A stretch of 12,956 nt of DNA, taken from assembly GCA_028701945.1 (NCBI GenBank), contig JAQVPT010000068.1:1-12956 (forward strand), in the 5' to 3' direction. Below, piece by piece: positions 1 to 8,700 of this stretch. The notes under the pieces are model-generated. The model saw nothing but the letters and a program-made list of their open reading frames with translations, was not told where the DNA came from and searched no databases. Origin of the DNA: Bacteroidales bacterium (GTDB lineage Bacteria; Bacteroidota; Bacteroidia; Bacteroidales; ML635J-15). The stretch's first letter is position 1, and each line of letters begins with the position of its first letter. Position numbers and translations under genes: made by a program.

Positions 1-501
1 ATCTGAGGGCTTTGTAAGAGGCTGATTAAGAATCGTTTCTAAGTTTTCCGACTTTATCAAATCGGTCATTTCCGCAAAATTTGAATTTTTATTAAATCCC
101 GAAATAAGCTTAGCATCATTCTGAGTTTCTAAAATATACCAGGCCTCAGATTTTCCTCGGGCATGATGTCTTTTCTCTGCTGTTTTATCATCAGGATGTA
201 CCTGTATAGATAAGTTTTCGTTTGCTTCGATGATTTTTAGTAAAATTGGGAACTCTTGAGCAAATTTTTCAAAGACTTTATCACCCACAATATCACCCAT
301 ATATATTTCGATGATTTCCTCCAAAGTATTATCTTTTAAAAACCCATTCTTTACCAATGAAACATCTCCCTGTACTCCTGATATCTCCCAGCTTTCGCCA
401 CATTTTTCCGGGATATTGCTGTCATCTTTAATTGCTTTGATTTTATCGCCACCCCAAACTTTTGTTTTATAAACTGGATAGAATTTTATTGGATATAACA
501 T
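1..501 (-). CDS. manA: Mannose-6-phosphate isomerase, class I (N-terminal part, cut by window edge)
   Basis: Interconverts mannose 6-phosphate and fructose 6-phosphate, linking central sugar metabolism to GDP-mannose and surface glycan precursors; cytoplasmic zinc enzyme. I translated 167 codons from the ATG at 501-499 to the window edge with no stop. The N-terminus reads MLYPIKFYPVYKTKVWGG, typical of the bacterial type I family. The zinc-binding signature QVHPDD is at residues 100-105 (Q100 and H102 as ligands), and GKSEAWYIL (116-124) supplies the next ligand, E119. The final His ligand and catalytic Arg lie beyond the window. Family members of this short bacterial type are usually about 310-330 residues, so roughly half is present. 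The gene diverges from uridine kinase and has its own putative promoter at 533-540. No frameshift is visible. Confidence 0.93.
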   Translation of the reverse strand, partial: MLYPIKFYPVYKTKVWGGDKIKAIKDDSNIPEKCGESWEISGVQGDVSLVKNGFLKDNTLEEIIEIYMGDIVGDKVFEKFAQEFPILLKIIEANENLSIQVHPDDKTAEKRHHARGKSEAWYILETQNDAKLISGFNKNSNFAEMTDLIKSENLETILNQPLTKPSD

Positions 502-532
502 TATATTGATTTTTTTTACTATTTTTAAAAAT

Positions 533-540
533 CAAAGTTA
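533..540 (-). promoter_or_regulatory. Putative Bacteroidota -7 promoter box for manA
   Basis: On the minus strand this reads TAACTTTG, an exact match to the Bacteroidota primary sigma -7 consensus TAnnTTTG. It ends 31 bases upstream of the manA ATG, which leaves a leader of about 25 bases. The expected -33 TTTG element is not clear upstream, only AT-rich sequence. The match is short in an AT-rich region, so it remains an inference. Confidence 0.45.
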
Positions 541-565
541 TGAAAAATTTACTAAATAAAGAATT

Positions 566-1174
566 ATGCTAATTGTTGGTATTGCAGGTGGAACCGGTTC
601 AGGTAAAACAACAGTTGTAAGAAAAATTATCGAAAAACTACCGAAAGCTTGTGTTACGGTCATTCCACAGGACTCGTATTATAAAGATAATAGTCATTTG
701 CCCCTTGAAGAAAGGCAAAAAATAAATTTTGACCATCCTGATGCGATCGAATGGTCTCTATTGGTAAAACACATTAAGGAATTAAAAAATCAAAATCAGA
801 TTAAACAACCGATATATTCATATCTCACCTGCATTAGAAGCGACGAAACGACTTTGATTAAACCCAGTCCCATTGTTATTATCGAAGGCATTTTAATTTT
901 AGGACATAAAGAACTAAGAAATTTAATGGATCTTAAGGTTTTTGTAAGTGCCGATGCTGACGACAGGTTGGCAAGAGTAATACAACGAGATATTATTGAG
1001 CGTGGACGTTCGGTTTCAGCCGTTCTTGAAAGATACGAAAGGACTGTTAAACCTTCCCACTTGCAATTTATTGAACCTACTAAAAGATATGCAGATGTAA
1101 TTGTACCGCAAGGAGGAAACAATTGTGTAGCGATAAATCTGTTGACAAAATTTATTTTACAAAACTTAACCTAA
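566..1174 (+). CDS. udk: Uridine kinase (uridine/cytidine phosphorylation, pyrimidine salvage)
   Basis: Phosphorylates uridine and cytidine to UMP and CMP with ATP or GTP in the cytoplasm. The 202-residue length fits the family (about 200-215). The P-loop is GGTGSGKTT at residues 8-16. QDSYY (35-39) and NFDHPDAIEW (54-63) match the nucleoside-binding region, EGIL (107-110) the Walker B-like strand, RLARVIQRDIIERGR (134-148) the lid with its arginines, and VKPSHLQFIEPTKRYADVIVP (161-181) the conserved C-terminal block. The ATG at 566 follows an A-rich leader (TAAAGAATT) and puts the P-loop at the usual distance from the N-terminus; the ATG at 540 is out of frame. It is followed after 5 bases by the exonuclease gene, suggesting one transcript. 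TATTTTTA at 520-527 might be its -7 box, but it lacks the final G. Confidence 0.95.
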   Translation: MLIVGIAGGTGSGKTTVVRKIIEKLPKACVTVIPQDSYYKDNSHLPLEERQKINFDHPDAIEWSLLVKHIKELKNQNQIKQPIYSYLTCIRSDETTLIKPSPIVIIEGILILGHKELRNLMDLKVFVSADADDRLARVIQRDIIERGRSVSAVLERYERTVKPSHLQFIEPTKRYADVIVPQGGNNCVAINLLTKFILQNLT

Positions 1175-1179
1175 GCAAA

Positions 1180-1884
1180 ATGAAAAACTTTAACTTCGAC
1201 GACATCATGTTTATTGATATTGAAACAGTGCCTGCTTATCCGTTATTTGAGGATTTGCCAGAAAATTTTCAAAAACATTGGGACAAGAAATCAGGTTTTT
1301 TTAGATCAGAAGATAAGTCAGCATCAGATGTTTACCAACGGGCAGGAATTTATGCCGAATTTGGTAAAATTGTCTGTATTTCTGTGGGGATGCTTACTAC
1401 TGCTGGTAAGTTCCGCGTAAAATCTTTTGCTGGAGATGATGAGAAAAAACTTTTGTTAGACTTTGCCGAAATGCTTAATAACTGGGATAAAGCAGGAATT
1501 AAACAATTGTGCGGACATAATATCAAAGAATTTGATGTGCCATATATTTCTCGCCGCATGTTGGTTAATGGACTTAAACTGCCTGTTTCAATAAATCTTG
1601 CAGGCAAAAAACCGTGGGAGATTACTCATATAGACACCCTTGACCTTTGGAAATTTGGTGATTATAAAAACTATACTTCACTTGCATTGCTTGCCGACCT
1701 TTTCGATATTCCTACACCAAAAGACGATATAGATGGTAGTCAAGTTTACGAAGTATATTATGTAGAAAACGATATCGATAGAATAACAGTATATTGTGAA
1801 AAAGACGTACTATGCGTTGCAAATTTACTGCTACGATTTGAAGGAAAACCAATTATCAGTTTTGATAAAATGGAAAGAGCATAG
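1180..1884 (+). CDS. 3'-5' exonuclease related to the PolB proofreading domain (DNA_pol_B_exo2 family)
   Basis: A stand-alone DEDD-type 3'-5' exonuclease of 234 residues, predicted to act on DNA 3' ends with two metal ions; the physiological substrate is unknown. Exo I is DIETVP with D13 and E15, Exo II is GHNIKEFDVPYISRR with N114 and D119, and Exo III is YCEKDV with Y205 and D209. All four acidic residues and the Tyr of the DEDDy class are therefore present. There is no polymerase domain. An upstream in-frame ATG at 1123 would add 19 residues, but these overlap the end of udk and lie outside the conserved domain, so I chose the ATG at 1180, 5 bases after the udk stop. The ATG at 1207, just before Exo I, is less likely. 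It is probably co-transcribed with udk. It converges on queA. Confidence 0.87.
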   Translation: MKNFNFDDIMFIDIETVPAYPLFEDLPENFQKHWDKKSGFFRSEDKSASDVYQRAGIYAEFGKIVCISVGMLTTAGKFRVKSFAGDDEKKLLLDFAEMLNNWDKAGIKQLCGHNIKEFDVPYISRRMLVNGLKLPVSINLAGKKPWEITHIDTLDLWKFGDYKNYTSLALLADLFDIPTPKDDIDGSQVYEVYYVENDIDRITVYCEKDVLCVANLLLRFEGKPIISFDKMERA

Positions 1885-2006
1885 GGATATTTAATTTATG
1901 CTATGCTTGTAAGAAAAACAAACTGTAAACGAGGTTTCAGCTTCGTTCAACCGCTTTATCAGTAATCAGCAATAGGCATGTCGGTGAAATCGCGAACCGT
2001 TGTTAA
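1885..2006. other. Convergent intergenic region with a weak hairpin
   Basis: This 122-base gap lies between the ends of the exonuclease gene (+) and queA (-). It holds an imperfect hairpin at 1928-1947: arms AACGAGG and CTTCGTT around a 6-base loop, with one G-T pair. No T-tract follows on either strand, so it is not a clear intrinsic terminator. I found no ORF with coding character here. The stretch looks somewhat richer in G and C than its surroundings. Confidence 0.3.
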
Positions 2007-3062
2007 TTAATCAATAATAAACATTGCGTCTCCGTAAGTTCCAAACCTATATTTTTCTTTAATAGCAACGTTATAAGCTTTAAAAATATTATTATAACCA
2101 ACGAACGCAGCCACATTCATCATCAGAGTTGATTTCGGCAAGTGAAAGTTTGATATTAGAGCATTTGGAACCATAATTTCGTAAGGAGGGAAAATAAATT
2201 TATTTGTCCATCCGTCAAAAGGTTTAACATACCCAGTAGTTGTAACAGAACTTTCGATAGTTCTAAGAACTGTTGTTCCGACAGCACAAATCTTGCGTTT
2301 TTCTTCTTTTCCTGTATTTATCATATTAGCCACTTTCTCGGTAATATGAATTTCTTCGGAATCCATTTTATGTTTAGTAAGGTCTTCGACATCTACATTA
2401 CGAAAATTACCTAATCCAACATGCAGAGTAACGTATGCGAAGTCAACACCAATAATTTCTAATCTTTTCAGTAGTTCGCGACTGAAATGCAATCCAGCAG
2501 TTGGAGCAGCAACCGCCCCTTCATTTGCAGCATAAATTGTTTGATATCTATCTTTATCCTCAGCAGTAGCCTCTCTTTTGATAATATGAGATGGTAAAGG
2601 TGTTTGCCCAAGAGCATACAGCGTCTTTTTAAAGTCATCATATTCGCCATCAATTAAAAACCTGAGAGTACGCCCTCTAGATGTAGTATTATCAATTACT
2701 TCGGCTACCAACTCTTCATTTTCGCCAAAATACAATTTGTTACCAATTCTTATTTTACGAGCAGGATCAACAAGCACATCCCATAATCTTTGCTCTTTAT
2801 TAAGCTCCCTTAATAAAAAGACCTCTATTCTGGCACCAGTTTTTTCTTTATTCCCAAATAATCGAGCAGGAAAAACCTTGGTGTCATTAAATATCATTAT
2901 ATCTTTTTCATCAAAGTAATCTTTGATATCTTTAAATAATTTATGTTCTATTTCACCAGTTTTTCGATGAAACACCATTAGTCTTGATTCGTCTCTATTG
3001 TAAGCCGGATTTAACGCTATTAATTCCTCTGGCAAATTGTAAGCAAATTGTGATAATTTCAT
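2007..3062 (-). CDS. queA: S-adenosylmethionine:tRNA ribosyltransferase-isomerase (queuosine synthesis)
   Basis: Transfers and isomerises the ribosyl moiety of SAM onto preQ1 at position 34 of tRNAs with GUN anticodons, giving epoxyqueuosine. The 351-residue length is normal (about 340-355). Recognisable blocks in order are the N-terminal FAYNLPEELIA (6-16), RDESRL (23-28), FNDTKVFPARLFG (58-70), DRYQTIYA (171-178), GAVAAPTAGLHF (182-193), HVGLGNFR (214-221), HKMDSE (231-236), VGTTVLRTIES (261-271), FHLPKSTL (306-313) and YRFGTYGDAM (338-347). The last block reads RFGTYGDAM where many family members have RFFSYGDAM, a mild departure. The ATG at 3062 gives the usual N-terminus. It is the last gene of the minus-strand series, 60 bases after truB; no promoter is obvious in that gap, so read-through from truB is likely. 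Confidence 0.96.
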   Translation of the reverse strand: MKLSQFAYNLPEELIALNPAYNRDESRLMVFHRKTGEIEHKLFKDIKDYFDEKDIMIFNDTKVFPARLFGNKEKTGARIEVFLLRELNKEQRLWDVLVDPARKIRIGNKLYFGENEELVAEVIDNTTSRGRTLRFLIDGEYDDFKKTLYALGQTPLPSHIIKREATAEDKDRYQTIYAANEGAVAAPTAGLHFSRELLKRLEIIGVDFAYVTLHVGLGNFRNVDVEDLTKHKMDSEEIHITEKVANMINTGKEEKRKICAVGTTVLRTIESSVTTTGYVKPFDGWTNKFIFPPYEIMVPNALISNFHLPKSTLMMNVAAFVGYNNIFKAYNVAIKEKYRFGTYGDAMFIID

Positions 3063-3122
3063 TTTATATAAAATATATGTAATAAATTAAACTTGTAGTT
3101 ATACTGATTTAAATAGAAAAGG

Positions 3123-3836
3123 TTACAAATTGTTCAAATAATCCATAAAATCATCTAACTTAAATCCATTTTGGATATTAAATTTTCCACTCTGAATTCG
3201 CCTAAGATAATACAAAAAGGCTCCGTTGTCAAGTCTTTTCCCAAACTCATCAGCAAGCGACCTTATGTAAGTGCCTTTGCTGCAGTGTATTGTGAGCGAA
3301 ATTTCGGGCAAAGATATTTTATTTATTTCAATTTTTGATATAGTAATCTCCCTCGATTTTAGCTTTATCTCTTCGCCTTTTCGGGCAAATTCATAAGCTC
3401 TTTTTCCATTTATTTGAATAGCAGAATATGCAGGTGGTGTTTGATTAAAAGTTCCCTCCATAGATTTTACTGCAGAAACAATTTGCTCGTCAGTAATATT
3501 CGAGATATCATAAGTTTTGTCCGCTTCAGTTTCCATATCGAACGATGGTCGTGTTTCGCCCAATTTAAAAACAGCCTCGTATATTTTGTCATCATTTTGC
3601 AAGCCTTCGATTGTTTTCGTGGCCTTCCCAGTACAAACTATTAACAATCCTGTTGCTAAAGGATCAAGTGTTCCTGCATGACCTACTTTGATTTTCCTAT
3701 TGCCAGTAACATTTCTCAATCTCCATCTGATTTTATTTACAACATCAAATGACGACCATGTTTTTGGTTTATCAATAATGATAATTTCACCAGCCTCAAA
3801 ATCTGGTGTATTGTTTATGTCGAAAAGTCTTACCAC
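3123..3836 (-). CDS. truB: tRNA pseudouridine(55) synthase TruB, GTG start
   Basis: Isomerises U55 in the T-loop of elongator tRNAs to pseudouridine. The motif GHAGTLDPLATGLL (52-65) carries the catalytic Asp58. Other family blocks are IDKPKTWSSFDVV (21-33), Tyr86 in KIYEAVFKLG, QTPPAYSAI (132-140) and CSKGTYIRSLADEFG (185-199). The protein is short and lacks the C-terminal PUA domain seen in E. coli TruB, as is common in this phylum. Start choice: the reading frame is open back to an ATG at 3893, but that would add 19 hydrophobic residues encoded by sequence already used for the uppP C-terminus and not typical of TruB. The in-frame GTG at 3836-3834 shares one base with the uppP stop (TAGTG) and gives 237 residues; no ATG lies between it and the conserved core. 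The TAGTG junction suggests translational coupling to uppP. Confidence 0.92.
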   Translation of the reverse strand: MVRLFDINNTPDFEAGEIIIIDKPKTWSSFDVVNKIRWRLRNVTGNRKIKVGHAGTLDPLATGLLIVCTGKATKTIEGLQNDDKIYEAVFKLGETRPSFDMETEADKTYDISNITDEQIVSAVKSMEGTFNQTPPAYSAIQINGKRAYEFARKGEEIKLKSREITISKIEINKISLPEISLTIHCSKGTYIRSLADEFGKRLDNGAFLYYLRRIQSGKFNIQNGFKLDDFMDYLNNL

Positions 3837-4624
3837 TAGCTTAATAAAAAGATAGAGATGAGTCCTAAAACCAAACAATATATAGCAAACCAAATCAATT
3901 TACCTTTTTTCACAATATTTATCATGATTGTGCATGCTAATAATCCTGAAATGAAAGCACTAAAAAAACCAATTAGCATTGCAGAAACAGGTAATCCGGC
4001 ACCACTAAATTCACCTCCAATAATATCAAGAAAATTTTCGCCCAAAATAGGAACTAGAACCATCAAAAACGAAAATCTTGCAATATCTGTCTTTTTGTTT
4101 CCTAAAAGCAAACCAGTAGCGATTGTTGACCCAGAACGTGAGATACCAGGGAGAACGGCAAATGCTTGGGCAGTACCAATAATAATAGCATCTACATAGC
4201 TTATTTTTCGTGTATTATTCCGCTTAAAAAAGAAAGTAAATGATAATATAAGTGCAGTAACTAAAAGCATTACGCCAACTAAAACCATATTATCTCCACC
4301 AAAAAGACTTTCGACTTGATCTTTAAAAAACAAACCTACAATCATCACAGGTATCATTGATACAGCAATTTTAAGAATATAGTCAGTTTCTTCGTTATAC
4401 TTGAATTTTAGTCCGCCTTGAATTAGGTTTAATATATCTTTACGAAAAACGACAATTGTACTTAAAACAGTTGCACCATGAACGAGAATACTAAAATAAA
4501 GATTATTTTCTCCGTTTATTCCAAATAAAGTTTTGCCTATTTCAAGATGTGCACTGCTGCTAACAGGCAAAAACTCAGTTAATCCCTGGATTAACCCAAG
4601 AATTAAAGCTTCAAACCACTCCAT
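3836..4624 (-). CDS. uppP: Undecaprenyl-diphosphatase UppP (BacA family)
   Basis: Integral membrane enzyme that dephosphorylates undecaprenyl pyrophosphate, recycling the lipid carrier for peptidoglycan and surface glycans; over-activity of the family gives bacitracin resistance. The 262 residues match the family (about 260-280). The first active-site motif is QGLTEFLPVSSSAHL (13-27), with Q13, E17, the serines at 22-24 and H26. The second is PGISRSGST (159-167), with Arg163. Hydrophobic segments are visible around 43-60, 84-100, 112-133, 145-160, 183-204, 213-237 and 243-262. Asymmetric placement of the two motifs on opposing half-domains fits the inverted-repeat fold. The ATG at 4624 lies 6 bases after the DUF3098 gene, and its stop overlaps the truB start. 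Placement next to ftsX couples lipid-carrier recycling with a division-associated membrane protein. Confidence 0.96.
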   Translation of the reverse strand: MEWFEALILGLIQGLTEFLPVSSSAHLEIGKTLFGINGENNLYFSILVHGATVLSTIVVFRKDILNLIQGGLKFKYNEETDYILKIAVSMIPVMIVGLFFKDQVESLFGGDNMVLVGVMLLVTALILSFTFFFKRNNTRKISYVDAIIIGTAQAFAVLPGISRSGSTIATGLLLGNKKTDIARFSFLMVLVPILGENFLDIIGGEFSGAGLPVSAMLIGFFSAFISGLLACTIMINIVKKGKLIWFAIYCLVLGLISIFLLS

Positions 4625-4630
4625 TATAAT

Positions 4631-4891
4631 TTACTTTTTAGGTTTCCAAACTATTGCAAAAATCTCAGTAATAAAGCCCAATAAGATTACAATTGGAGCA
4701 AGTGTTATTCGCCTAAAACTAAATATCTCAGGGTTATATACAGCAGGGTCTGAACTTTTACCACCAGATAAAAGAATAAAACCTATAATTAATAATAAAA
4801 ACCCGACACCTATTAAAATATAATTTTTCTTTTCGAGTACAAAGCCTTTTTGATCCTCGGCAACGTTTACTTCTTTAGCGTTTTTGTCCAT
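4631..4891 (-). CDS. DUF3098 small two-helix membrane protein
   Basis: An 86-residue protein of unknown function that I recognise as the DUF3098 family, found in Bacteroidota between ftsX and uppP. A charged, cytoplasm-like N-terminus (1-23) precedes membrane helix 1 (about 24-42, NYILIGVGFLLLIIGFILL). A short loop follows with the family signature DPAVYNPEIFSFRRITLAP (48-66), then helix 2 (about 63-82), ending in a basic tail KPKK. The conserved loop between the helices is probably the functional or interacting part. It starts 1 base after the ftsX stop and ends 6 bases before the uppP start, so it is surely in the same transcript. The context suggests a role in division or in lipid-carrier and peptidoglycan metabolism, but nothing in the sequence identifies a reaction. 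Confidence 0.88.
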   Translation of the reverse strand: MDKNAKEVNVAEDQKGFVLEKKNYILIGVGFLLLIIGFILLSGGKSSDPAVYNPEIFSFRRITLAPIVILLGFITEIFAIVWKPKK

Positions 4892-4892
4892 C

Positions 4893-5768
4893 TTAATAAT
4901 ATAAATTAGAAGATTTTAATCTTAAATATTTGTTAATAGAAAAATATGTAGAAACTAATGATAATAATATCCCGAGAAGCATAACTATAAGAAACAGCAG
5001 ACCAAGAGTTTTATAATCGATAAGACTAAGCATATCACCTAATTGGTCATTCATAAAGTAAACAATGACTGCCAACACAGAGATTGCTATAAGTGAGCTA
5101 AAAAAGCCTTGTAATGCTCCTGTTATTAAGAATGGCTTACGAATAAAATTCTTTTTTGCTCCAATAAGTTTCATGGTGTTAATAATAAATCTTTTAGAGT
5201 AAATCATCAAGCGTATCGTGTTGTTAAGCAAAGCAAAAGATATAAGAAATAATGCAATACTAAAAAACAAAAATATAACGCTTATTTTACGAACATTATC
5301 ATTTATTAGATGTACAAGATTTTGTTGATACGAAACTTCTGAAACCAAACTTGTATCAGCCAAGAAAAAAGTTTCTAACATTTTTATACTGTCTGGATTA
5401 GCATAATTAGAATTAAGATAAACATTAATAGTTGGTGATAATGGATTATAGCCTAAAGTTTCCAAAAAATCTTCTCCAAGCTCATCTTGTAATGAAGCCG
5501 CAGCCTCATCTTTTGTTATATACTCTGTTGATTTAATATAATTATATGTGTCAAGAGTTTTTTGATATTGTTTAATATCAGGTTCTTTCACATCATTTTT
5601 AATTATTAATGAAAAACATAAGTTTTCCTTAACGTATTGCGAAAGCACCTGAGCATTTAAAATCAATAATCCGACTATACCCAGCAAAAGAAGTACTAAT
5701 GAAATACTTATCATAGATGTAACGTAAGCACCTCTGATTTTAGATTTGATATTTGATTTTTTTGCCAT
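4893..5768 (-). CDS. ftsX: Cell division protein FtsX / FtsX-like permease
   Basis: In other bacteria FtsX is the membrane subunit of the FtsEX complex, which activates peptidoglycan hydrolases at the septum in response to ATP hydrolysis by FtsE. The 291-residue protein shows the FtsX topology: a basic cytoplasmic start (MAKKSNIKSKIRG), TM1 at about 17-40, an extracytoplasmic domain (about 41-160) including YITKDEAAASLQDELG (83-98), then TM2 (about 161-182), TM3 (about 212-238) and TM4 (about 253-276). The loop IRLMIYSKRFIINTMKLIGA (185-204) between TM2 and TM3 is the family's coupling region. FtsE is not adjacent, which I believe is usual in Bacteroidota. The start lies 2 bases after the stop of the Ig-repeat gene and the stop 1 base before the DUF3098 gene, implying translational coupling on both sides. 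Confidence 0.93.
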   Translation of the reverse strand: MAKKSNIKSKIRGAYVTSMISISLVLLLLGIVGLLILNAQVLSQYVKENLCFSLIIKNDVKEPDIKQYQKTLDTYNYIKSTEYITKDEAAASLQDELGEDFLETLGYNPLSPTINVYLNSNYANPDSIKMLETFFLADTSLVSEVSYQQNLVHLINDNVRKISVIFLFFSIALFLISFALLNNTIRLMIYSKRFIINTMKLIGAKKNFIRKPFLITGALQGFFSSLIAISVLAVIVYFMNDQLGDMLSLIDYKTLGLLFLIVMLLGILLSLVSTYFSINKYLRLKSSNLYY

Positions 5769-5770
5769 AA

Positions 5771-8700
5771 TTAACGAATAATAATTTTTTTCGTTAGTAT
5801 TTCGTTGTTTCTTTTTAGCTTCACAAAATAAATTCCTTCGGCAAAATTAGTAAGATTTAACGTTATTTCATTACTATTTACTGAAAATGATTTTATTACT
5901 TGACCTGTAACACTAATTATTTCGATATTTTCGATATTATTTGATATGTCGGAGATTGTCAAATAGTCTTTTGCGGGGTTCGGATAGATCAAAATATCAT
6001 CAGCGTTTTTTGCGTCCTCAACTCCTAAGTCATCCCAAAATACGACTGTTATTGTGTCGCTTGCCATGCACTCATTTTGGGCAATTACTGTAAGCCAAAA
6101 TTCGTGTTCTCCTAAGCCATAATTCGACCCATAAACCGTAAGTATGGGGCCAGTATAATCTGTATTCCAAATATATTGAGCAAATTCTCCTTCAATTCCA
6201 ATATCTACATAAGAACTTACTGGAACGACTTTGTCTTCTCCTAAATTAATACTAACAGGTTCACGAATATCCACATACGCAGCCTGATTAGTTGAGCAAC
6301 CATAAGCATCACCTGTAACTGTTACCGAATAAGTGCCTGGTTCTGTTATTACAATTGAGGAAGTAGTTTGGACAGGACCAGTATTCCACGTGTATCCGTA
6401 TCCACCTTCTCCTGCATCTAAAACATAAGGACCACAAGAAATAATTTCGGTATCGTCAAACAATATTTGATGATATGGATGATATGCAACGATTAAGGTA
6501 TCTCGATTTTTACATGAATTTTCTCCTGTAACTTCCAATATATAAGTTCCAGGCAGATGTACATCCAAATTGGGAGTATTACTTAATCCATTGTTCCAAG
6601 TATAATGAGTGTAATCGCCAAAAGGACCAATAGAAATAGTTTCGCCTGCACATAAATCTATATCATTACCAAGACTCATATCAGGAGCTGGATGAATAAC
6701 AACCTCAACTGTGTCGGAATTAGCAATTGCACAAGTGTTAAATGCAGAACAATAATACATTCCTGCCATTGAGACGCTAACATTAATAATATTTAAAGCG
6801 GTATCGTTTTCTCCAGGTAGTGGAGTGCCGTTAAAATACCATTGAAGCGTGTAGTTCTCTCCCTGTGCATCCATTCTTAGACTAAGCGTGTCGTTTGCAC
6901 ATATAGTTTGCGCTACTGGATGCCATGTAATTGCCGGCTCTGTTCCTATTGTGAGTATTGCAGTTCCAGAATCATCATATCCACAACCATTAGTTACACG
7001 GCAAAAATACTCTCCGCTTTGATTAACCTGAGCTGGTGAATATTCTAATAAGCTATTTGTTTGTCCCGATGCTGCTGAAGCATTTCGATACCATAAGAAA
7101 ACTAAAGGTTCAGCACCTTCGGCTTCAACTTCCATTGAGGCATATTCTCCTACGCAAACCGACTCATCGTCTGGATGTGTTGTAATTTGTGGTAAGGCAA
7201 GTATTTCTACTTCAATTGTATCTGTTGAAACCACAGCACAAGCATTAGACAACAAACAATAGTAAGCTCCTGAGTTTGCAGCTTCAGCAGAGGCACTATA
7301 ATAATCGGCTTCTGTTCCTATTGGGTTTTCCGATCCCAACATCATCCATTCAAATGTAATTGGTTGTGTACCCGAATGATTAAATGTGATTGACAGTTCT
7401 TCTTCTGCACATAATTCAATGTCTTCGGGTTGTTCTGTAACTAAAGGTGGTGTATTTACAGTAACTATGGCTTCGTCAGATATTGTAAATCCACATGAAT
7501 TATTGACATGGCAAGTATAAGTACCTTCTTGTGCCTGAGTTATTGAAGAAATTCCAATAATGGGTGTTTCGCCACCTGAAATATTAGATCCAGAAACATT
7601 AATCTCGTTAAACAACCATTGGTAGTAAATAGGAGTAGCACCCACTGCTTTTACACTCATGGAGACATCATCTCCTACACAAAAAACTCCACCAACTGGT
7701 TGTTGCGTAATTTCGGGTGGCATACGAGTAATTATTTCAGCAGTATCGGAATTAACGGTTCCGCACATATTCGAAAATACACAATAATAATGAGCAATAT
7801 CATTTGCTGCTAATTCAATATCGAGGCTTGTTGAAGTTGCTCCGTCAATTATTTGATTATCTTCGTCATACCACTGATATGTGATTGGCGAATTTGCAGT
7901 TGCAGTTGCATTAAGCGTTACGCTCTCTCCAAGGCATACTTGATGGTCATTAGGGCTGGCACTAATGAGAGGTAATGTCTTTACACTTACAAAAACTACG
8001 TTGCTTGTGTCGCTATTACAAACATTATATGCTACGAAATTATACCCAACTTGATGTGGATTTGTAGGTGCACTAATTGTTAATGTTGAATTTGTTTGTC
8101 CCACAATCATCTCACCACCTGCAAGCCACAAATAGTTAAGATAATCTCCTTCTGTCACTGGAGTAAACTGAGCATCTTCACCGAGGCAAATAACTTGAGT
8201 AGTTGGTTGCGTAACAATATTTACTGGACTTACTATGTCGATACTTACACTATTTGAAGTTGCATCTCCGCAGGCATTTTCTACTACACAATAATATGAA
8301 CCCTCATCAGATAACTGAGCAGTTGTAATATTAAACGAATATGTATATCCTACAATAGAACTTTGAAGATACCAAGTTACATGAGAGTTTTGCCCAGTAT
8401 AATCAACTTCGATACGATTATCGGTTCCTAAACAAACAAGATCGTTTTGGGTGATTACAGAATTTATAACAGGGGCACTTTCTACAACTATAACAGGAAT
8501 GAGTTCGGAATTAATGTTTCCGTCCGCATTCGAGATATTACAGTAATACTCTCCGCTATCACCTGATGTCAAAGAGGCAAAAGAAATCTCGCTAGCGTTG
8601 ATGCTCAAGGGATTTCCATCCTGATACCACTGGTAAGTAAATGGTTCAGCACCTGTAACAACCACTTTTAGTATTGCCTCTGTTCCAACACATTCAAGTA

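Noticed and set aside
796..1122. A 108-codon minus-strand open frame opposite udk.
   Set aside because: It is antisense to the conserved uridine kinase motifs and has no independent support.
1123..1179. Extended N-terminus of the exonuclease starting at the ATG at 1123.
   Set aside because: It overlaps the udk coding region by 52 bases, adds residues outside the domain, and a well-placed ATG exists at 1180.
1928..1947. Hairpin between the exonuclease gene and queA as a bidirectional terminator.
   Set aside because: The stem is imperfect and short and no T-tract follows on either strand. It is noted only as a weak hairpin.
3858..4199. A 113-codon plus-strand open frame opposite uppP.
   Set aside because: It is the antisense shadow of a well-supported membrane protein gene with both active-site motifs on the other strand.
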